A DNA stretch of 64,000 nt from an uncultured Geobacter sp. (GTDB lineage: Bacteria > Desulfobacterota > Desulfuromonadia > Geobacterales > Geobacteraceae), in contig CAIYDQ010000136.1 in NCBI GenBank assembly GCA_903925075.1, positions 1-64,000 on the forward strand, written 5' to 3'. Shown here in pieces: positions 44,989 through 54,477 of the stretch. Position 1 is the first letter of the stretch. Every line of letters starts with the position of its first letter. The translations under genes and the position numbers were made by a program. The notes below the pieces were generated by a model, which made no database searches, was not told the origin of the DNA, and worked only from the letters and a program-made list of their open reading frames with translations.

Positions 44989-46599
44989 ATGACCGATTCA
45001 CTGCAAAGCATCTTCAAGACCAACAGCGGGCTAGATATCAAGGAGCTCTATACGCCCGAGGACATAAGCGGCTTCGATTGCGACATGGACCTCGGCGTGC
45101 CGGGGGGATTCCCCTTCACCCGCGGCCCTTACGAGGGGATGTACCGCACCCGGGTCTGGACCCGCCGCTTCCAGGTGGGCTTCGGTTCCCCCCAGGATAG
45201 CAACCAGCGCATAAAGTACCTGATGAACAACGGCGCCAACGGCTTCGTCATCACCATCGACCTCCCCACCTCGTACGGCTTCGACTGCGACGATCCCATC
45301 TCCCGGGGTGAGGTGGGTGTCACCGGGGTGGCGATCAGCACCCTGGAAGACATGGAGGCGCTCTACGAGGGGTCGGCGCCGGACAGCGTCTCCTACGCGC
45401 TGTCGATCCGCCCTCCGGTCTCCTCGGTTACCCTGGCGATGCTGGCGGTGGTCGCCAAGCGCCGCAACATCGCCTTCAAGGACGTGATCGGCACCCAGCA
45501 AAACGACCCCTTTTACCAGATGAGCGGCGGGCTGTTGCAGACCATCCGGCAGTTTTTCCCCCTGGAGGGGACGCTGCGCCTCTGCCTGGACAACATCCAG
45601 TTCATCTCCGAGAACTTCCCCCGCCTGAACTGGATGGTGACCAACGGCTACAACCTGCGCGAAACCGGCATCGACGCCATCCAGGACGGAGCCTTTTCCC
45701 TGGGGCACGCCTTCGACATCTACCGCATGGCCAAGGACCGCGGTCTGGACGTGAACCTCTTCCCGCGCAAGGCGTCCTTCTTCCTCTCCTCCTCCATCGA
45801 CTTCTTCGAGGAGATCGCCAAGTTCCGCGCCATGCGCAGGCTCTACGCCAAGACCATGCGCGACAAGTTCGGGGCGACCAACCCGGAATGCTGGCGCATG
45901 CGTTTCTCGGTGCAGTCGGCGGGCAACTCGCTCACCACGCAGCAGCCGCAGATCAACGTGGTGCGCTCCGGCATCGAGGCCATGGCGGCGGTGTTCGGCG
46001 GGGCCCAGTCCATTCATCTCTGCTCCTACGACGAGGGGCACGGCCTCCCCACCGAGGAGTCCTCGCGCATGGCGCTGCGCACCCAGCAGATCATCGCCTA
46101 CGAGAGCGGCGTTACCAAGACCATCGATCCCCTGGCCGGCTCCTATTACGTGGAGAGCCTTACCAACCAGATGGAGGCCGCCATCAGCGCCAAGATCGCC
46201 GAAGTCGACGCCCTGGGGGGGATGGCCAAGGCGATCCAGGACGGCTGGCTGGAGCAGGAGATCAACAAGGCCCGCCTGCAGAACCAGCGGGTGCTGGACA
46301 ACGGCGAGAAGACCCTGGTCGGGGTCAACCGCTTCAAGATCGACCCCGCCGAGGAGACCCCGATCAAGATCCACAAGCTGAAGGCCGACGAATGGGGCGA
46401 GCGCCGCGGCGAATACCTGCGCAACTACCGCAAGGAGCGCGACGCGGGCAAGTGGGCCCAGGCCATGGAGCAGATCGACCGGGCCTGGAAAGCCGGCGAC
46501 AACATGGTGCCGGTGCTGATGAACGCCCTGGAAAACAAGGTGACCATGGGCGAATGCCATGAGGCGATGCGCCAGGCGCAAAACTGGTCTTTCCGCTGA
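44989..46599 (+). CDS. B12-dependent acyl-CoA mutase, large subunit, atypical active site
   Basis: 536 aa, ATG after AGGAG. It is the TIM-barrel substrate subunit of the methylmalonyl-CoA mutase superfamily: PFTRGPYEGMYRTRVWT, GTQQNDPFYQ, and DPLAGSYYVESLT are conserved. Aligned by eye to methylmalonyl-CoA mutase, the substrate-binding Tyr89 position is Gln62 (RRFQVGF instead of RQYAGF), the Ala116 position is Thr89, and catalytic His244 is Asn222 (NGYNLRETG instead of SGYHMREAG); Arg207 is kept as R197. This matches none of the methylmalonyl- (Tyr), isobutyryl- (Phe) or 2-hydroxyisobutyryl-CoA (Ile) mutases. Neighbours suggest an arylsuccinyl-CoA to benzylmalonyl-CoA type rearrangement. No MeaB-type chaperone is nearby. 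Confidence 0.84.
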   Translation: MTDSLQSIFKTNSGLDIKELYTPEDISGFDCDMDLGVPGGFPFTRGPYEGMYRTRVWTRRFQVGFGSPQDSNQRIKYLMNNGANGFVITIDLPTSYGFDCDDPISRGEVGVTGVAISTLEDMEALYEGSAPDSVSYALSIRPPVSSVTLAMLAVVAKRRNIAFKDVIGTQQNDPFYQMSGGLLQTIRQFFPLEGTLRLCLDNIQFISENFPRLNWMVTNGYNLRETGIDAIQDGAFSLGHAFDIYRMAKDRGLDVNLFPRKASFFLSSSIDFFEEIAKFRAMRRLYAKTMRDKFGATNPECWRMRFSVQSAGNSLTTQQPQINVVRSGIEAMAAVFGGAQSIHLCSYDEGHGLPTEESSRMALRTQQIIAYESGVTKTIDPLAGSYYVESLTNQMEAAISAKIAEVDALGGMAKAIQDGWLEQEINKARLQNQRVLDNGEKTLVGVNRFKIDPAEETPIKIHKLKADEWGERRGEYLRNYRKERDAGKWAQAMEQIDRAWKAGDNMVPVLMNALENKVTMGECHEAMRQAQNWSFR

Positions 46600-46650
46600 G
46601 CAGGTCCGGGAAGCGGGGAGGGGATGTGGCTATGCCAAGGAGGTGTGCGA

Positions 46651-47703
46651 ATGGATAGTTGTAAACGGATTCTGCTGGCAAAGATGGGGCTCGACTGCCA
46701 CGACACGGGCATCATCACCGTGCTCAGCATGCTGCGCGACAGTAAGTACGAAGTAATTTACCTGGGGCTGCACAACACCGCCCAGCAGGTGGTCAACGCC
46801 GCCATCCAGGAAAGCGTGGACGCCATCGGCATCAGCTTTCTGTCGGGCCAGCACATGACCCAGATGAGGGAGCTGATGGCGGAGCTCAAGCTGCGCGATT
46901 TCCCGGTCGCGGTCTTCTGCGGAGGGGTGATCCCTCCCGACGACGCCCTGGCCTTGAAGGCCTTGGGGGTGAAGGAGGTGATCCTCCCCGGCACCCTGAG
47001 CCGCGAGGTGGTGGCCCTGGTCGAGAAGGCCATCCGGCCGGAGCCGCAGCCGGAAGCGCCGGTCGGGGCGCGCCCGGAACTGAGCGTCACCCCCCTGGAG
47101 CGCTGCCTGAAGGCGATCGAGCACGGGGACCGGGAGCTTGCTGCCCGGGAGGCGCAGGCCATCTGGGACGAATGGCGCCCGCTGCACGACATGTACGTGG
47201 AGATGGCGGGCCTCTTCGCCACTTACGTCCGCGACAAGCTCGGCGAGGCGGCGGTGGAGGACGCCTGGCGCGTCATCGGGGAGAAGCTTTGGAAGCCGGT
47301 GCTGATGCATTTCAAGGAAACGGGCTCGACCAAGCTTCTGGTGGAGGTCTACGCGCAGTTCCTGCGCGCCCACGGCCACGACTTCGCGGTGGAGTCGGAC
47401 CAGGAGAAAACCACCTTCACCATGAAGTACTGCGCGTCGGGCGGCATGCTGATGCGCGACGGCAAAAACGAGGGGTGCGGCCGCCACCCGCTCGACGTGG
47501 GGGTGATGAACACCAGGGCCGACTGGACCTTCAACCGCGCCCTTTCCGCCTACTGCGTCCATACCCCCTTGTGGATGGACATCATGCCGCGCGAGTGGGG
47601 GTGGGACGTGTTCAAGTCGACCTTCGGCCGCCAGTTCGACGACGACGGCAAAGCGGTGAACGAGCCTTGCATCGCGGTGATCTACCATGAACCACAGTCT
47701 TGA
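46651..47703 (+). CDS. B12-binding mutase small subunit fused to an unknown domain
   Basis: 350 aa from ATG 46651 (AAGGAGG 6 nt upstream). Residues 1-130 are a complete cobalamin-binding domain: D15-x-H17-x2-G20 (GLDCHDTG) with the base-off His17, then GISFLSGQH and CGGVIP. After a Pro/Glu-rich linker (about 130-145) comes a ~200-residue C-terminal region I do not recognise with certainty; it has conserved-looking Cys and His (C261, C276 in KYCASGG...EGCGRHP) and resembles in places the L-2-amino-thiazoline-4-carboxylate hydrolase-like family. Known stand-alone small subunits are about 130-140 aa. It overlaps the next gene by 17 bp. Confidence 0.78.
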   Translation: MDSCKRILLAKMGLDCHDTGIITVLSMLRDSKYEVIYLGLHNTAQQVVNAAIQESVDAIGISFLSGQHMTQMRELMAELKLRDFPVAVFCGGVIPPDDALALKALGVKEVILPGTLSREVVALVEKAIRPEPQPEAPVGARPELSVTPLERCLKAIEHGDRELAAREAQAIWDEWRPLHDMYVEMAGLFATYVRDKLGEAAVEDAWRVIGEKLWKPVLMHFKETGSTKLLVEVYAQFLRAHGHDFAVESDQEKTTFTMKYCASGGMLMRDGKNEGCGRHPLDVGVMNTRADWTFNRALSAYCVHTPLWMDIMPREWGWDVFKSTFGRQFDDDGKAVNEPCIAVIYHEPQS

Positions 47704-49261
47704 CCTCATCGTCCGGCGCAACAGCCGGAGGTTCCCGCGCAAGGTGGCCCTGTCCATGGCCGGCCGGTCGCTTGACTGGCGGACCCTGGACGAGCGGGTG
47801 GATCGGGTGGCCCACGCCCTGAGAAGGGCGGGGCTGAAACCGGGAGCGCGGATGGCGATCCTGCTCCCCAACTGCCTGCAGTACTTCGAACTCTATTTCG
47901 GAGCGGCGCGGGCGGGGGTGATCGCGGTGCCGGTGAATTACCGCCTCACCCCCAGAGAGATGGCGCAGGTGCTCGCCTCGGCCGAGCCGGAACTCTTCGT
48001 GGTCGATTCCCGGTACGCGGAGGCCGCCCGCCGCCTTGAGGCGCTGTTGCCGGGCCTCGACCGGCGCTGGTTGGTGGGCGAGGGGGAGCTGCCGGGGGCG
48101 CTCGGCTACGAGGCGCAACTGGCTCAGTGGCCAGGGGAGCAGGAGGCCCAAGCGGGGCCGACCGGGGCGGGGGAGGCCGACGGCGGCTGCGACACCTTCG
48201 CCATCTTTTTCACCTCGGGCACCACCGGGCTTCCCAAGGGGGCGATGGTCAGCCATTTGAACCTGGAGGCCAACGGCTACAACCAGATGATCGCCGACGC
48301 GAGCCACCCGGACGACGTCAACCTGGTCGCCACCCCCCTTTACCACATGGGGGCGCTGTTCATGGCGGTCACCTACATGATGCTCGGCTGCCGGCAGGTG
48401 GTCCTGGAAAAGTTCGAGCCGGCCGGCTGGCTGGAACTGGTGGCGGCGGAATCGGCCACCGTGTCGCTGCTGGTCCCCACCATGATCAACGCGGTGGTCA
48501 ACGCGTCCGAGATCGCCGGGGCCGACCTGGCGAGCCTCAGGCTGATCTTTTACGGAGGGGGCCCCATGCCGCCGGCGGTGCTCGCGCGCGCCCTGGAGAC
48601 GCTTCCCTGCGGGTTCACCCAGGGATACGGCCTCACCGAAACGCTGGAGGCGACCTTCCTGGTGGCCAGGGATCATCTCCCCGACGGCTCCGAGGAGCAG
48701 CGGCGGCGCCTGCAATCGGCCGGGCGCGAGGCGGTGGGCGCCGAGGTGCGCGTCGTGGGCCCGCAGGGCGAGGAACTCCCCGCCCGGGAGGTGGGAGAAA
48801 TACTGGTGCGCAGCCGCTCGGTCATTTCCGGCTACTGGCAAAACGGCCAGGAGACCCGGGAGGCGATCCGGGGAGGGTGGTTCCATACCGGAGACCTGGG
48901 CTTTCTGGATGAGGAACGCTACCTGTTCGTGGTGGACCGGTTGAAGGACATGGTGGTTTCCGGCGGCATGAACATCTACACCAAGGAGGTCGAGGACGTG
49001 CTCTACGCCCATCCGGCCATCCTGGAGGCGGCCGTTTATGGAGTGCCCGACGAAAACTGGGGCGAGCGGGTGACGGCGGCCGTGGTCTTGAGGCCCGAGG
49101 CCCGGACCTGCGCCGAGGAACTGAGCGCCCACTGCGACGGCTTCCTGGCCGGCTACAAGCGTCCCCGCGCCTTTCATTTCCTGGAGGTTCTGCCCAAAAA
49201 CCCCAGCGGCAAGATCCTCAAGCGGGAATTGCGCACCGAGAATCAAGGAGTCAATCGATGA
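47687..49261 (+). CDS. Acyl/aryl-CoA ligase 1 (AMP-forming)
   Basis: 524 aa. Adenylation motifs: A3 FFTSGTTGLPKGAM, A5 GYGLTET, A7 FHTGDLG, A8 VDRLKDMVVSGGMNIYTKEVEDVL, and A10 Lys in NPSGKILKRELR. It activates a carboxylic acid to its CoA thioester. Placed right after the mutase subunits and overlapping the dehydrogenase by ATGA, it likely provides the CoA ester for the mutase (for example an arylsuccinate). In the known indoleacetate route a CoA transferase does part of this job; none is present here. Exact substrate is unknown. Confidence 0.82.
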   Translation: MNHSLDLIVRRNSRRFPRKVALSMAGRSLDWRTLDERVDRVAHALRRAGLKPGARMAILLPNCLQYFELYFGAARAGVIAVPVNYRLTPREMAQVLASAEPELFVVDSRYAEAARRLEALLPGLDRRWLVGEGELPGALGYEAQLAQWPGEQEAQAGPTGAGEADGGCDTFAIFFTSGTTGLPKGAMVSHLNLEANGYNQMIADASHPDDVNLVATPLYHMGALFMAVTYMMLGCRQVVLEKFEPAGWLELVAAESATVSLLVPTMINAVVNASEIAGADLASLRLIFYGGGPMPPAVLARALETLPCGFTQGYGLTETLEATFLVARDHLPDGSEEQRRRLQSAGREAVGAEVRVVGPQGEELPAREVGEILVRSRSVISGYWQNGQETREAIRGGWFHTGDLGFLDEERYLFVVDRLKDMVVSGGMNIYTKEVEDVLYAHPAILEAAVYGVPDENWGERVTAAVVLRPEARTCAEELSAHCDGFLAGYKRPRAFHFLEVLPKNPSGKILKRELRTENQGVNR

Positions 49262-50979
49262 CCGACTACAGGGCTCCGGTGGAAAGCCACCGATTCATTC
49301 TCAACGAGGTTCTCCATTGGGAGCGGCTTTTTTCTTCCCCCGAATACGCCCATGTCGACGCCGGGGTGGGCGACGCCGTGCTGAACGCGGCGGCGGAGTT
49401 CATCGGCGGCGTGCTGGCGCCCACCAGGCAGATCGGCGACGAGCAGGGGAGCCGGCTGGTGGACGGCCGGGTGATCACCCCGGACGGCTTCAAGGAGGCC
49501 TATCGCCAGTACGCCGACCTCGGCTGGATCGGCCTGGACATGCCGGAAGCCTACGGCGGCCAGAACCTGCCGCTGGTGCTGCAGGCGGCGGTGGCGGAGA
49601 TGGTGAACGGCACCAGCGTGCCGTTCGGCATGCTGACCCTGATGGGGAGGGCCGCGGCCAGGCTTCTGATCGCCCACGCCGACGCCGGACTCAAGGAGCG
49701 GGTCGTGCCGCGCCTGGTGTCCGGGGAGTGGGCGGCGACCATCTGCATCAGCGAGTCGGACGCCGGCTCCGACGTGGCCAGGCTGCGCTCCATGGCGACG
49801 CCGATGCCGGACGGAAGCTACACGGTTTCCGGCAGCAAGATCTTCATCACCTTCGGCGACCACGACGTGACCGAACAGATCTGCCACGTGGTGCTGGCCC
49901 GCACCCTGGAGGGGCTCCCGGGGACGCGGGGCTTGAGCCTCTTCCTGGTCCCCAGGCTCTGCCTGCACGACGGCAGCCCCAACCGGATCAGCGTCGGCCG
50001 CATCGAGCACAAGATGGGGCTGAAGGCCTCCGCCACCTGCGTGGTGGATTTCGAGGGAGCCCGCGGGACGCGGATCGGCGCGGAAGGGGAAGGGCTTAAG
50101 GTGCTCTTCGCCATGGTCAACACCATGCGCCTGGAGGTGGCGATCCAGGGGGTGGCGATAGCGGGAGCCGCCACCGCCCGCGCCATCGCCTACGCCGCAG
50201 AGCGCCTGCAGGGGGGGACGCCCGACCGGCCGGCGATCCCCATCGTCGAGCACGCGGACGTGCGGCGCATGCTCCTGATCATGCGCTCCCGCACCGAGGC
50301 GCTCAGGGCCCTGGTGATGGAGGCGGCCTTCAACCTGGACCTCGCCCTGACCGCCGACGGCGCGGAGCGCGAAAAGGCCCGGGCGGCCGCGGAGTGGCTG
50401 CTGCCGGTCTGCAAGGCCTGCTGCTCGGAAGCGGGGTTCGAGGTCGCCAACCTGGCCATCCAGGTGCTGGGAGGCTACGGCTACCTCACCGATTACGGGG
50501 TGGAGCAGTACGCCCGCGACAGCCGGATCATGGCCATCTACGAGGGGACCAACGGCATTCAGGCCCTGGACCTGGTGACCCGGAGACTGGCCAAGGGCGG
50601 GGGGGCGCAGTATCGGCTGTTCGCTGAGCGCATCCGCGAGGACCTCTCGGCCGCGGCGCCCAGCCCCATCCGCCAGGCGCTGGAGTCGGCGCTGGTGCAG
50701 CTCGACCATTGCAGCGCCGTACTCGTGGAGCATCTGGCCGAAAGTCCCCGCGACGCCGAAGCCGGCGCCGGCGCTTACCTGGCTCTGGTCGGCCTGGTGG
50801 GTGGAGGGTGGATGTGGCTGCGCATGTCCGAGGCGGCGTCGCCGCGGCAGGCGAGCAGACGGGAGCTGGCGAATTTTTACGCCCGCTACCTGATGGCCGA
50901 GGCCGGAACCCTGCAAAAGCGCGCCTTGTGCGGCGCGGCGCTTTTCGACGGCCTCTCGGTCGAGGAATTATCGCGATAA
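49258..50979 (+). CDS. Long acyl-CoA dehydrogenase (DmdC/FadE-like)
   Basis: 573 aa, longer than the ~380-aa short-chain class, with an added C-terminal helical domain. The FAD and substrate segments are seen in CISESDAGSDVARL and GSKIFITFGDHD, and the catalytic Glu lies in MAIYEGTNGIQALDLVTRRLAK, a form typical of the 3-methylthiopropionyl-CoA/long FadE group. In this operon it could dehydrogenate, possibly with decarboxylation, the malonyl-type product of the mutase to a cinnamoyl-type CoA. ETF genes are not in the window. Confidence 0.83.
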   Translation: MTDYRAPVESHRFILNEVLHWERLFSSPEYAHVDAGVGDAVLNAAAEFIGGVLAPTRQIGDEQGSRLVDGRVITPDGFKEAYRQYADLGWIGLDMPEAYGGQNLPLVLQAAVAEMVNGTSVPFGMLTLMGRAAARLLIAHADAGLKERVVPRLVSGEWAATICISESDAGSDVARLRSMATPMPDGSYTVSGSKIFITFGDHDVTEQICHVVLARTLEGLPGTRGLSLFLVPRLCLHDGSPNRISVGRIEHKMGLKASATCVVDFEGARGTRIGAEGEGLKVLFAMVNTMRLEVAIQGVAIAGAATARAIAYAAERLQGGTPDRPAIPIVEHADVRRMLLIMRSRTEALRALVMEAAFNLDLALTADGAEREKARAAAEWLLPVCKACCSEAGFEVANLAIQVLGGYGYLTDYGVEQYARDSRIMAIYEGTNGIQALDLVTRRLAKGGGAQYRLFAERIREDLSAAAPSPIRQALESALVQLDHCSAVLVEHLAESPRDAEAGAGAYLALVGLVGGGWMWLRMSEAASPRQASRRELANFYARYLMAEAGTLQKRALCGAALFDGLSVEELSR

Positions 50980-51009
50980 CCGACAGATTACAACCAAAGG
51001 AGCTAGCGG

Positions 51010-52962
51010 ATGTCACAGCACTACGAAAAGTTGTTCACACCAGGGAACATAGGCTCCCTGGAGATCCCCAACCGGATCGTCAAGGCGCCCACCTCAACCG
51101 GCATGAGCAACATGGACGGCACCGTCTCCGACCGTCTGTTTCGCCATTACCAGAACATCGCCCGCGGCGGGGTGGGGCTTTTGATCGTCGAGTACGCCTA
51201 CGTCGACGAAATCGCCAGCAAGTCCGCCCACTGCCAGCTGGGGATCAGTTCCAACGAACACATCACCGGGCTTTCCTGGCTGGCGGAGATGATCAAGGGC
51301 GAGGGGGCGCGGGCCGGCATCCAGATCGAGCACTGCGGCCGCCAGAAGTTCCTGGGCACCCGTCCCATCAAGTCCGCCTCCGCCGTCGCCTGGCCGAAAC
51401 TGAGGGAGGTGGTGGGGGACCAGGCGATCCCCGAGGTCTTGAGCGTGGCGGAGATCAAGGAGATCGTGGCCTCCTTCGGCAACGCCGCGCTGCGCGCCGT
51501 CCTGGCCGGATTCGACCTGGTCGAGATCCACGGGGCGCACGGCTACCTGCTCACCAACTTTCTCTCGCCCCACACCAACAAGCGCACCGACGACTACGGC
51601 GGCTCGCTTGAGAACCGGATGAGGATCGTGGCGGAGATCGTCCAGGACGTGCGGGCCAAGATCGGGCCCGATTTTCCGCTCACCATCCGCCTGAGCGGGA
51701 CCGACTACCAGCCCGACGGTTTCGGCATCGAGGAGACCATCGAGGTGGCGCAGGCCCTGGAAAAGCTGGGCATCGACGCCATCCACGCCTCGGGCGGCGA
51801 CCACCACATGATGGTGCACCAGGTAAGCCCCATGGGGATACCGCGCGGCAACAACGTCTTCGCCGCCGAGGCCTTGAAGAAGCACCTCTCCATCCCGGTG
51901 ATCGCCTCCGGCTCCATCACCCTCCCCGATTTCGCCGAAGAGGTGCTCTCCCGGGGCCGCGGCGATTTCGTGGGGCTGGCCAGGCCGCTTTGGGCCGATC
52001 CCCAGTGGCCCAACAAGGCCCGCGCCGGGAAGTTGGAGGATATCCGCCCCTGCATCCGCTGCAACGTCGGTTGCCTGGACCGCGGCTTTTTCAAGTTCCG
52101 CGCGGTGAGCTGCACGGTCAACCCGCAGATCGGCCGGGAAGGGGAACTGGATATCACGCCGGCGCAGGTAACCAAGAAAATCGCCGTGGTCGGCGGCGGC
52201 ATGGCCGGCATGGAGGCCGCCCGGGTGGCGCGGCTGCGCGGCCACGAGGTCACCGTCTTCGAGAAGAGGAAGCTCGGCGGGGTGGTGATCGAGGGATCGG
52301 TCGCCGAGTTCAAGTCCGATCTCAGATTCCTGATCAGGAACATGAGCAGCCAAGTGGCGAACTCCGGCGCCAAGATGGTCATGGCCCCGGCCGACGCCGA
52401 CCTCATCGGCAGCGGCGGTTACGACACGGTGATCGTCGCCACCGGCGGCCGCGCCAGCGTGCCGGACATCCCGGGGATGAAGGGGAACAAGGTGGTCGAC
52501 TCCCTGGACGTGTTCAGCGGTCAGGCCGCGGTCGGGCAGCAGGTGGTGGTGCTGGGAGGGGGCGAGACCGCGGTGGAAGCGGCCCTTTACCTGGCCGGCC
52601 AGGGGCGCGGCGTGACCCTGCTGCATCGCCGCGAACTGATGACCAAGGACTGCGTCATCACCGACAAACTCGTCTATCTGCAGATGCTGGCGGAGAAAAA
52701 CGTCAAGGTGATGATCCCCTATCAGGCGACGGGAATCGAAGGGGGCGCCCTGACCGCCCGGCATACCCAGACCGGCGAGGAGCTAACCCTGCAGGCGGAC
52801 ACCATCGTCACCGCCCTGGGCTACGTCCCCGGCGACAATGCGTTGGCGGCCGAGCTGCGCCGGCGCGGGGGGATGGCGGTGCACGAGATCGGCGACGGCG
52901 TCAGGACCGCCAAGATCCACGACGCCATCCACGCCGGCTTCAAGCTGGCCCAGAGGCTGTGA
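51010..52962 (+). CDS. Fe-S flavoprotein ene-reductase (2,4-dienoyl-CoA/enoate reductase type)
   Basis: 650 aa. The N-terminal old-yellow-enzyme TIM barrel (about 1-360) has LFTPGNIGSLEIPNRIVKAPT, the HGAHGYLLTNFLSP block and DDYGGSLENR. A [4Fe-4S] motif follows, CIRCNVGC plus a Cys 12 residues later. The C-terminal FAD/NAD(P) half has VVGGGMAGMEAARVARLRG and a second Rossmann motif VVLGGGETAVEAALYL. Architecture and length match FadH, enoate reductase and BaiCD/BaiH. It could reduce an unsaturated side-chain or ring CoA intermediate with NAD(P)H, or run in the oxidative direction. Confidence 0.84.
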   Translation: MSQHYEKLFTPGNIGSLEIPNRIVKAPTSTGMSNMDGTVSDRLFRHYQNIARGGVGLLIVEYAYVDEIASKSAHCQLGISSNEHITGLSWLAEMIKGEGARAGIQIEHCGRQKFLGTRPIKSASAVAWPKLREVVGDQAIPEVLSVAEIKEIVASFGNAALRAVLAGFDLVEIHGAHGYLLTNFLSPHTNKRTDDYGGSLENRMRIVAEIVQDVRAKIGPDFPLTIRLSGTDYQPDGFGIEETIEVAQALEKLGIDAIHASGGDHHMMVHQVSPMGIPRGNNVFAAEALKKHLSIPVIASGSITLPDFAEEVLSRGRGDFVGLARPLWADPQWPNKARAGKLEDIRPCIRCNVGCLDRGFFKFRAVSCTVNPQIGREGELDITPAQVTKKIAVVGGGMAGMEAARVARLRGHEVTVFEKRKLGGVVIEGSVAEFKSDLRFLIRNMSSQVANSGAKMVMAPADADLIGSGGYDTVIVATGGRASVPDIPGMKGNKVVDSLDVFSGQAAVGQQVVVLGGGETAVEAALYLAGQGRGVTLLHRRELMTKDCVITDKLVYLQMLAEKNVKVMIPYQATGIEGGALTARHTQTGEELTLQADTIVTALGYVPGDNALAAELRRRGGMAVHEIGDGVRTAKIHDAIHAGFKLAQRL

Positions 52963-52964
52963 AC

Positions 52965-54461
52965 ATGGAACGCTTCGATTCGATTCTGCGGATGCTGGCG
53001 CGCGCGGCCGAACGGGCGCCGGATCGGGAGGCGTTGGTCTGCGAGGACGAACGGCTAAGCTACGCCGAATACGCCCGCTGCGTGGCCGGTTTCGCCGCCG
53101 AATTGCGGGAGCTCGGCGCGGCGGGCGAGCGGGTGGTGCTCCTGATGGGTAACAGCATAGATTTCTGCGTCGCCTATTTCGCCGCCCACGCCTCCCTGGC
53201 CCAAGTGGTGCCGCTCAACCCGCTTTACACCGAGCGGGAACTGACCGCGATCATCGACGACGCCGCTCCTCGGGTCATCGTCTGCGACCAGGCGGTGGCG
53301 CGGATAGCGTCGCTTTACCCGGCCGTTTCGGTGGTCATCATCGGTCCGCGCGAGCGGCGTCTCGACCGGTGGCGCGACGACGCCTCCCTTTTGCTGGACG
53401 CCGAAGCTCTCGGCAGGGAGACCCTGGCCAACCTGCAGTATACCGGCGGCACCACCGGGCGCTCCAAGGGGGTCAACCTGACCCAGGGCGCCATAGCGGT
53501 CAACGTCGGCCAGTGTCTCGAATGTCTGCCGGTAGCCTGGGGTAGGGAACGCCTGCTGGCCATCATGCCCTTTTACCACATCTACGCCCAGGCCATGTGC
53601 CTGCATAAGATGCCCTACTGCGCGGGAACGCTGGTGATCATCAGGCGCTTCGACGCGCCGAGCGTCCTGGCGGCGCTGGTTGGCGAGCGCATCACCATTT
53701 TTTCGGGAAGCCCGACCCTGTTCACGGCCATGCTGGCCCACGACGAGTTCGTCCGCACCCCCCTGCCCGACCTCCGCTACACCATATCCGGGGGGTCCTC
53801 CCTCCCGGCGGAGCTGCTGCAGCGAATCGAAGGGATCACCGGAAGACCGGTGGTGGAGGGGTACGGCCAGACGGAGTCCGGGCCGGTGATCTCCTTCAAC
53901 CCGCTGCACGGCCCGCGCAAGCCTGCCTCGGTCGGCCCGCCGATTTCCGATACCGAGGTACAGATCGTGGATCTCGAGCGCGGCGACACCGTGCTCGGCG
54001 TCGGGGAAAAAGGGGAGATCCGGGTGCGCGGGCCGCAGCTCATGAGCGGTTACCGTAACCTCGCCGCGGAAAGCGCCGAGGCGCTGCGGGACGGCTGGCT
54101 TTACACCTCGGATATCGGCAGCTTCGACGACGACGGCTACCTCTACATCTGCGACCGGAAGAAGGAGATGGCGATCGTTTCCGGATTCAACGTCTTCCCG
54201 CGCGAGGTCGAGGAGGTGCTCTACATGCACGAGGCGATTTACGAGGCGGCGGTGATCGGCGCGCCCCACGATTACCGAGGGGAGACGGTGAAGGCGTTCG
54301 TCGTCGTGCGTCCGGGCGCCCGGGTGACGCAGGAGGAACTCGCCCGGCACTGCCGTAACAACCTGGCGGCCTACAAGGTGCCGACGGTATTCACCTTCGT
54401 CGGCGAATTGCCCAAGACCGGGGTCAACAAGATCGACAAAAAGAAACTGAGGACAATCTAA
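52965..54461 (+). CDS. Acyl/aryl-CoA ligase 2 (AMP-forming)
   Basis: 498 aa from ATG 52965, 2 bp after the previous stop; a longer open frame upstream only reflects overlap with the ene-reductase gene in another frame. Motifs: QYTGGTTGRSKGVN (A3), YGQTESG (A5), YTSDIGSFDDDGYLYICDRKKEMAIVSGFNVFPREVEEVL (A7-A8) and PKTGVNKIDKK (A10). It resembles long-chain/aryl ligases. A second ligase suggests that two different acids in the pathway, or the entry substrate and a later intermediate, are activated. Confidence 0.81.
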   Translation: MERFDSILRMLARAAERAPDREALVCEDERLSYAEYARCVAGFAAELRELGAAGERVVLLMGNSIDFCVAYFAAHASLAQVVPLNPLYTERELTAIIDDAAPRVIVCDQAVARIASLYPAVSVVIIGPRERRLDRWRDDASLLLDAEALGRETLANLQYTGGTTGRSKGVNLTQGAIAVNVGQCLECLPVAWGRERLLAIMPFYHIYAQAMCLHKMPYCAGTLVIIRRFDAPSVLAALVGERITIFSGSPTLFTAMLAHDEFVRTPLPDLRYTISGGSSLPAELLQRIEGITGRPVVEGYGQTESGPVISFNPLHGPRKPASVGPPISDTEVQIVDLERGDTVLGVGEKGEIRVRGPQLMSGYRNLAAESAEALRDGWLYTSDIGSFDDDGYLYICDRKKEMAIVSGFNVFPREVEEVLYMHEAIYEAAVIGAPHDYRGETVKAFVVVRPGARVTQEELARHCRNNLAAYKVPTVFTFVGELPKTGVNKIDKKKLRTI

Positions 54462-54477
54462 CTACAGGGAGTAACAC

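Noticed and set aside
44989..47703. Simple call as methylmalonyl-CoA mutase
   Set aside because: The Tyr and His signature residues are replaced, the B12 subunit has an extra domain, and the operon is not a propionate pathway.
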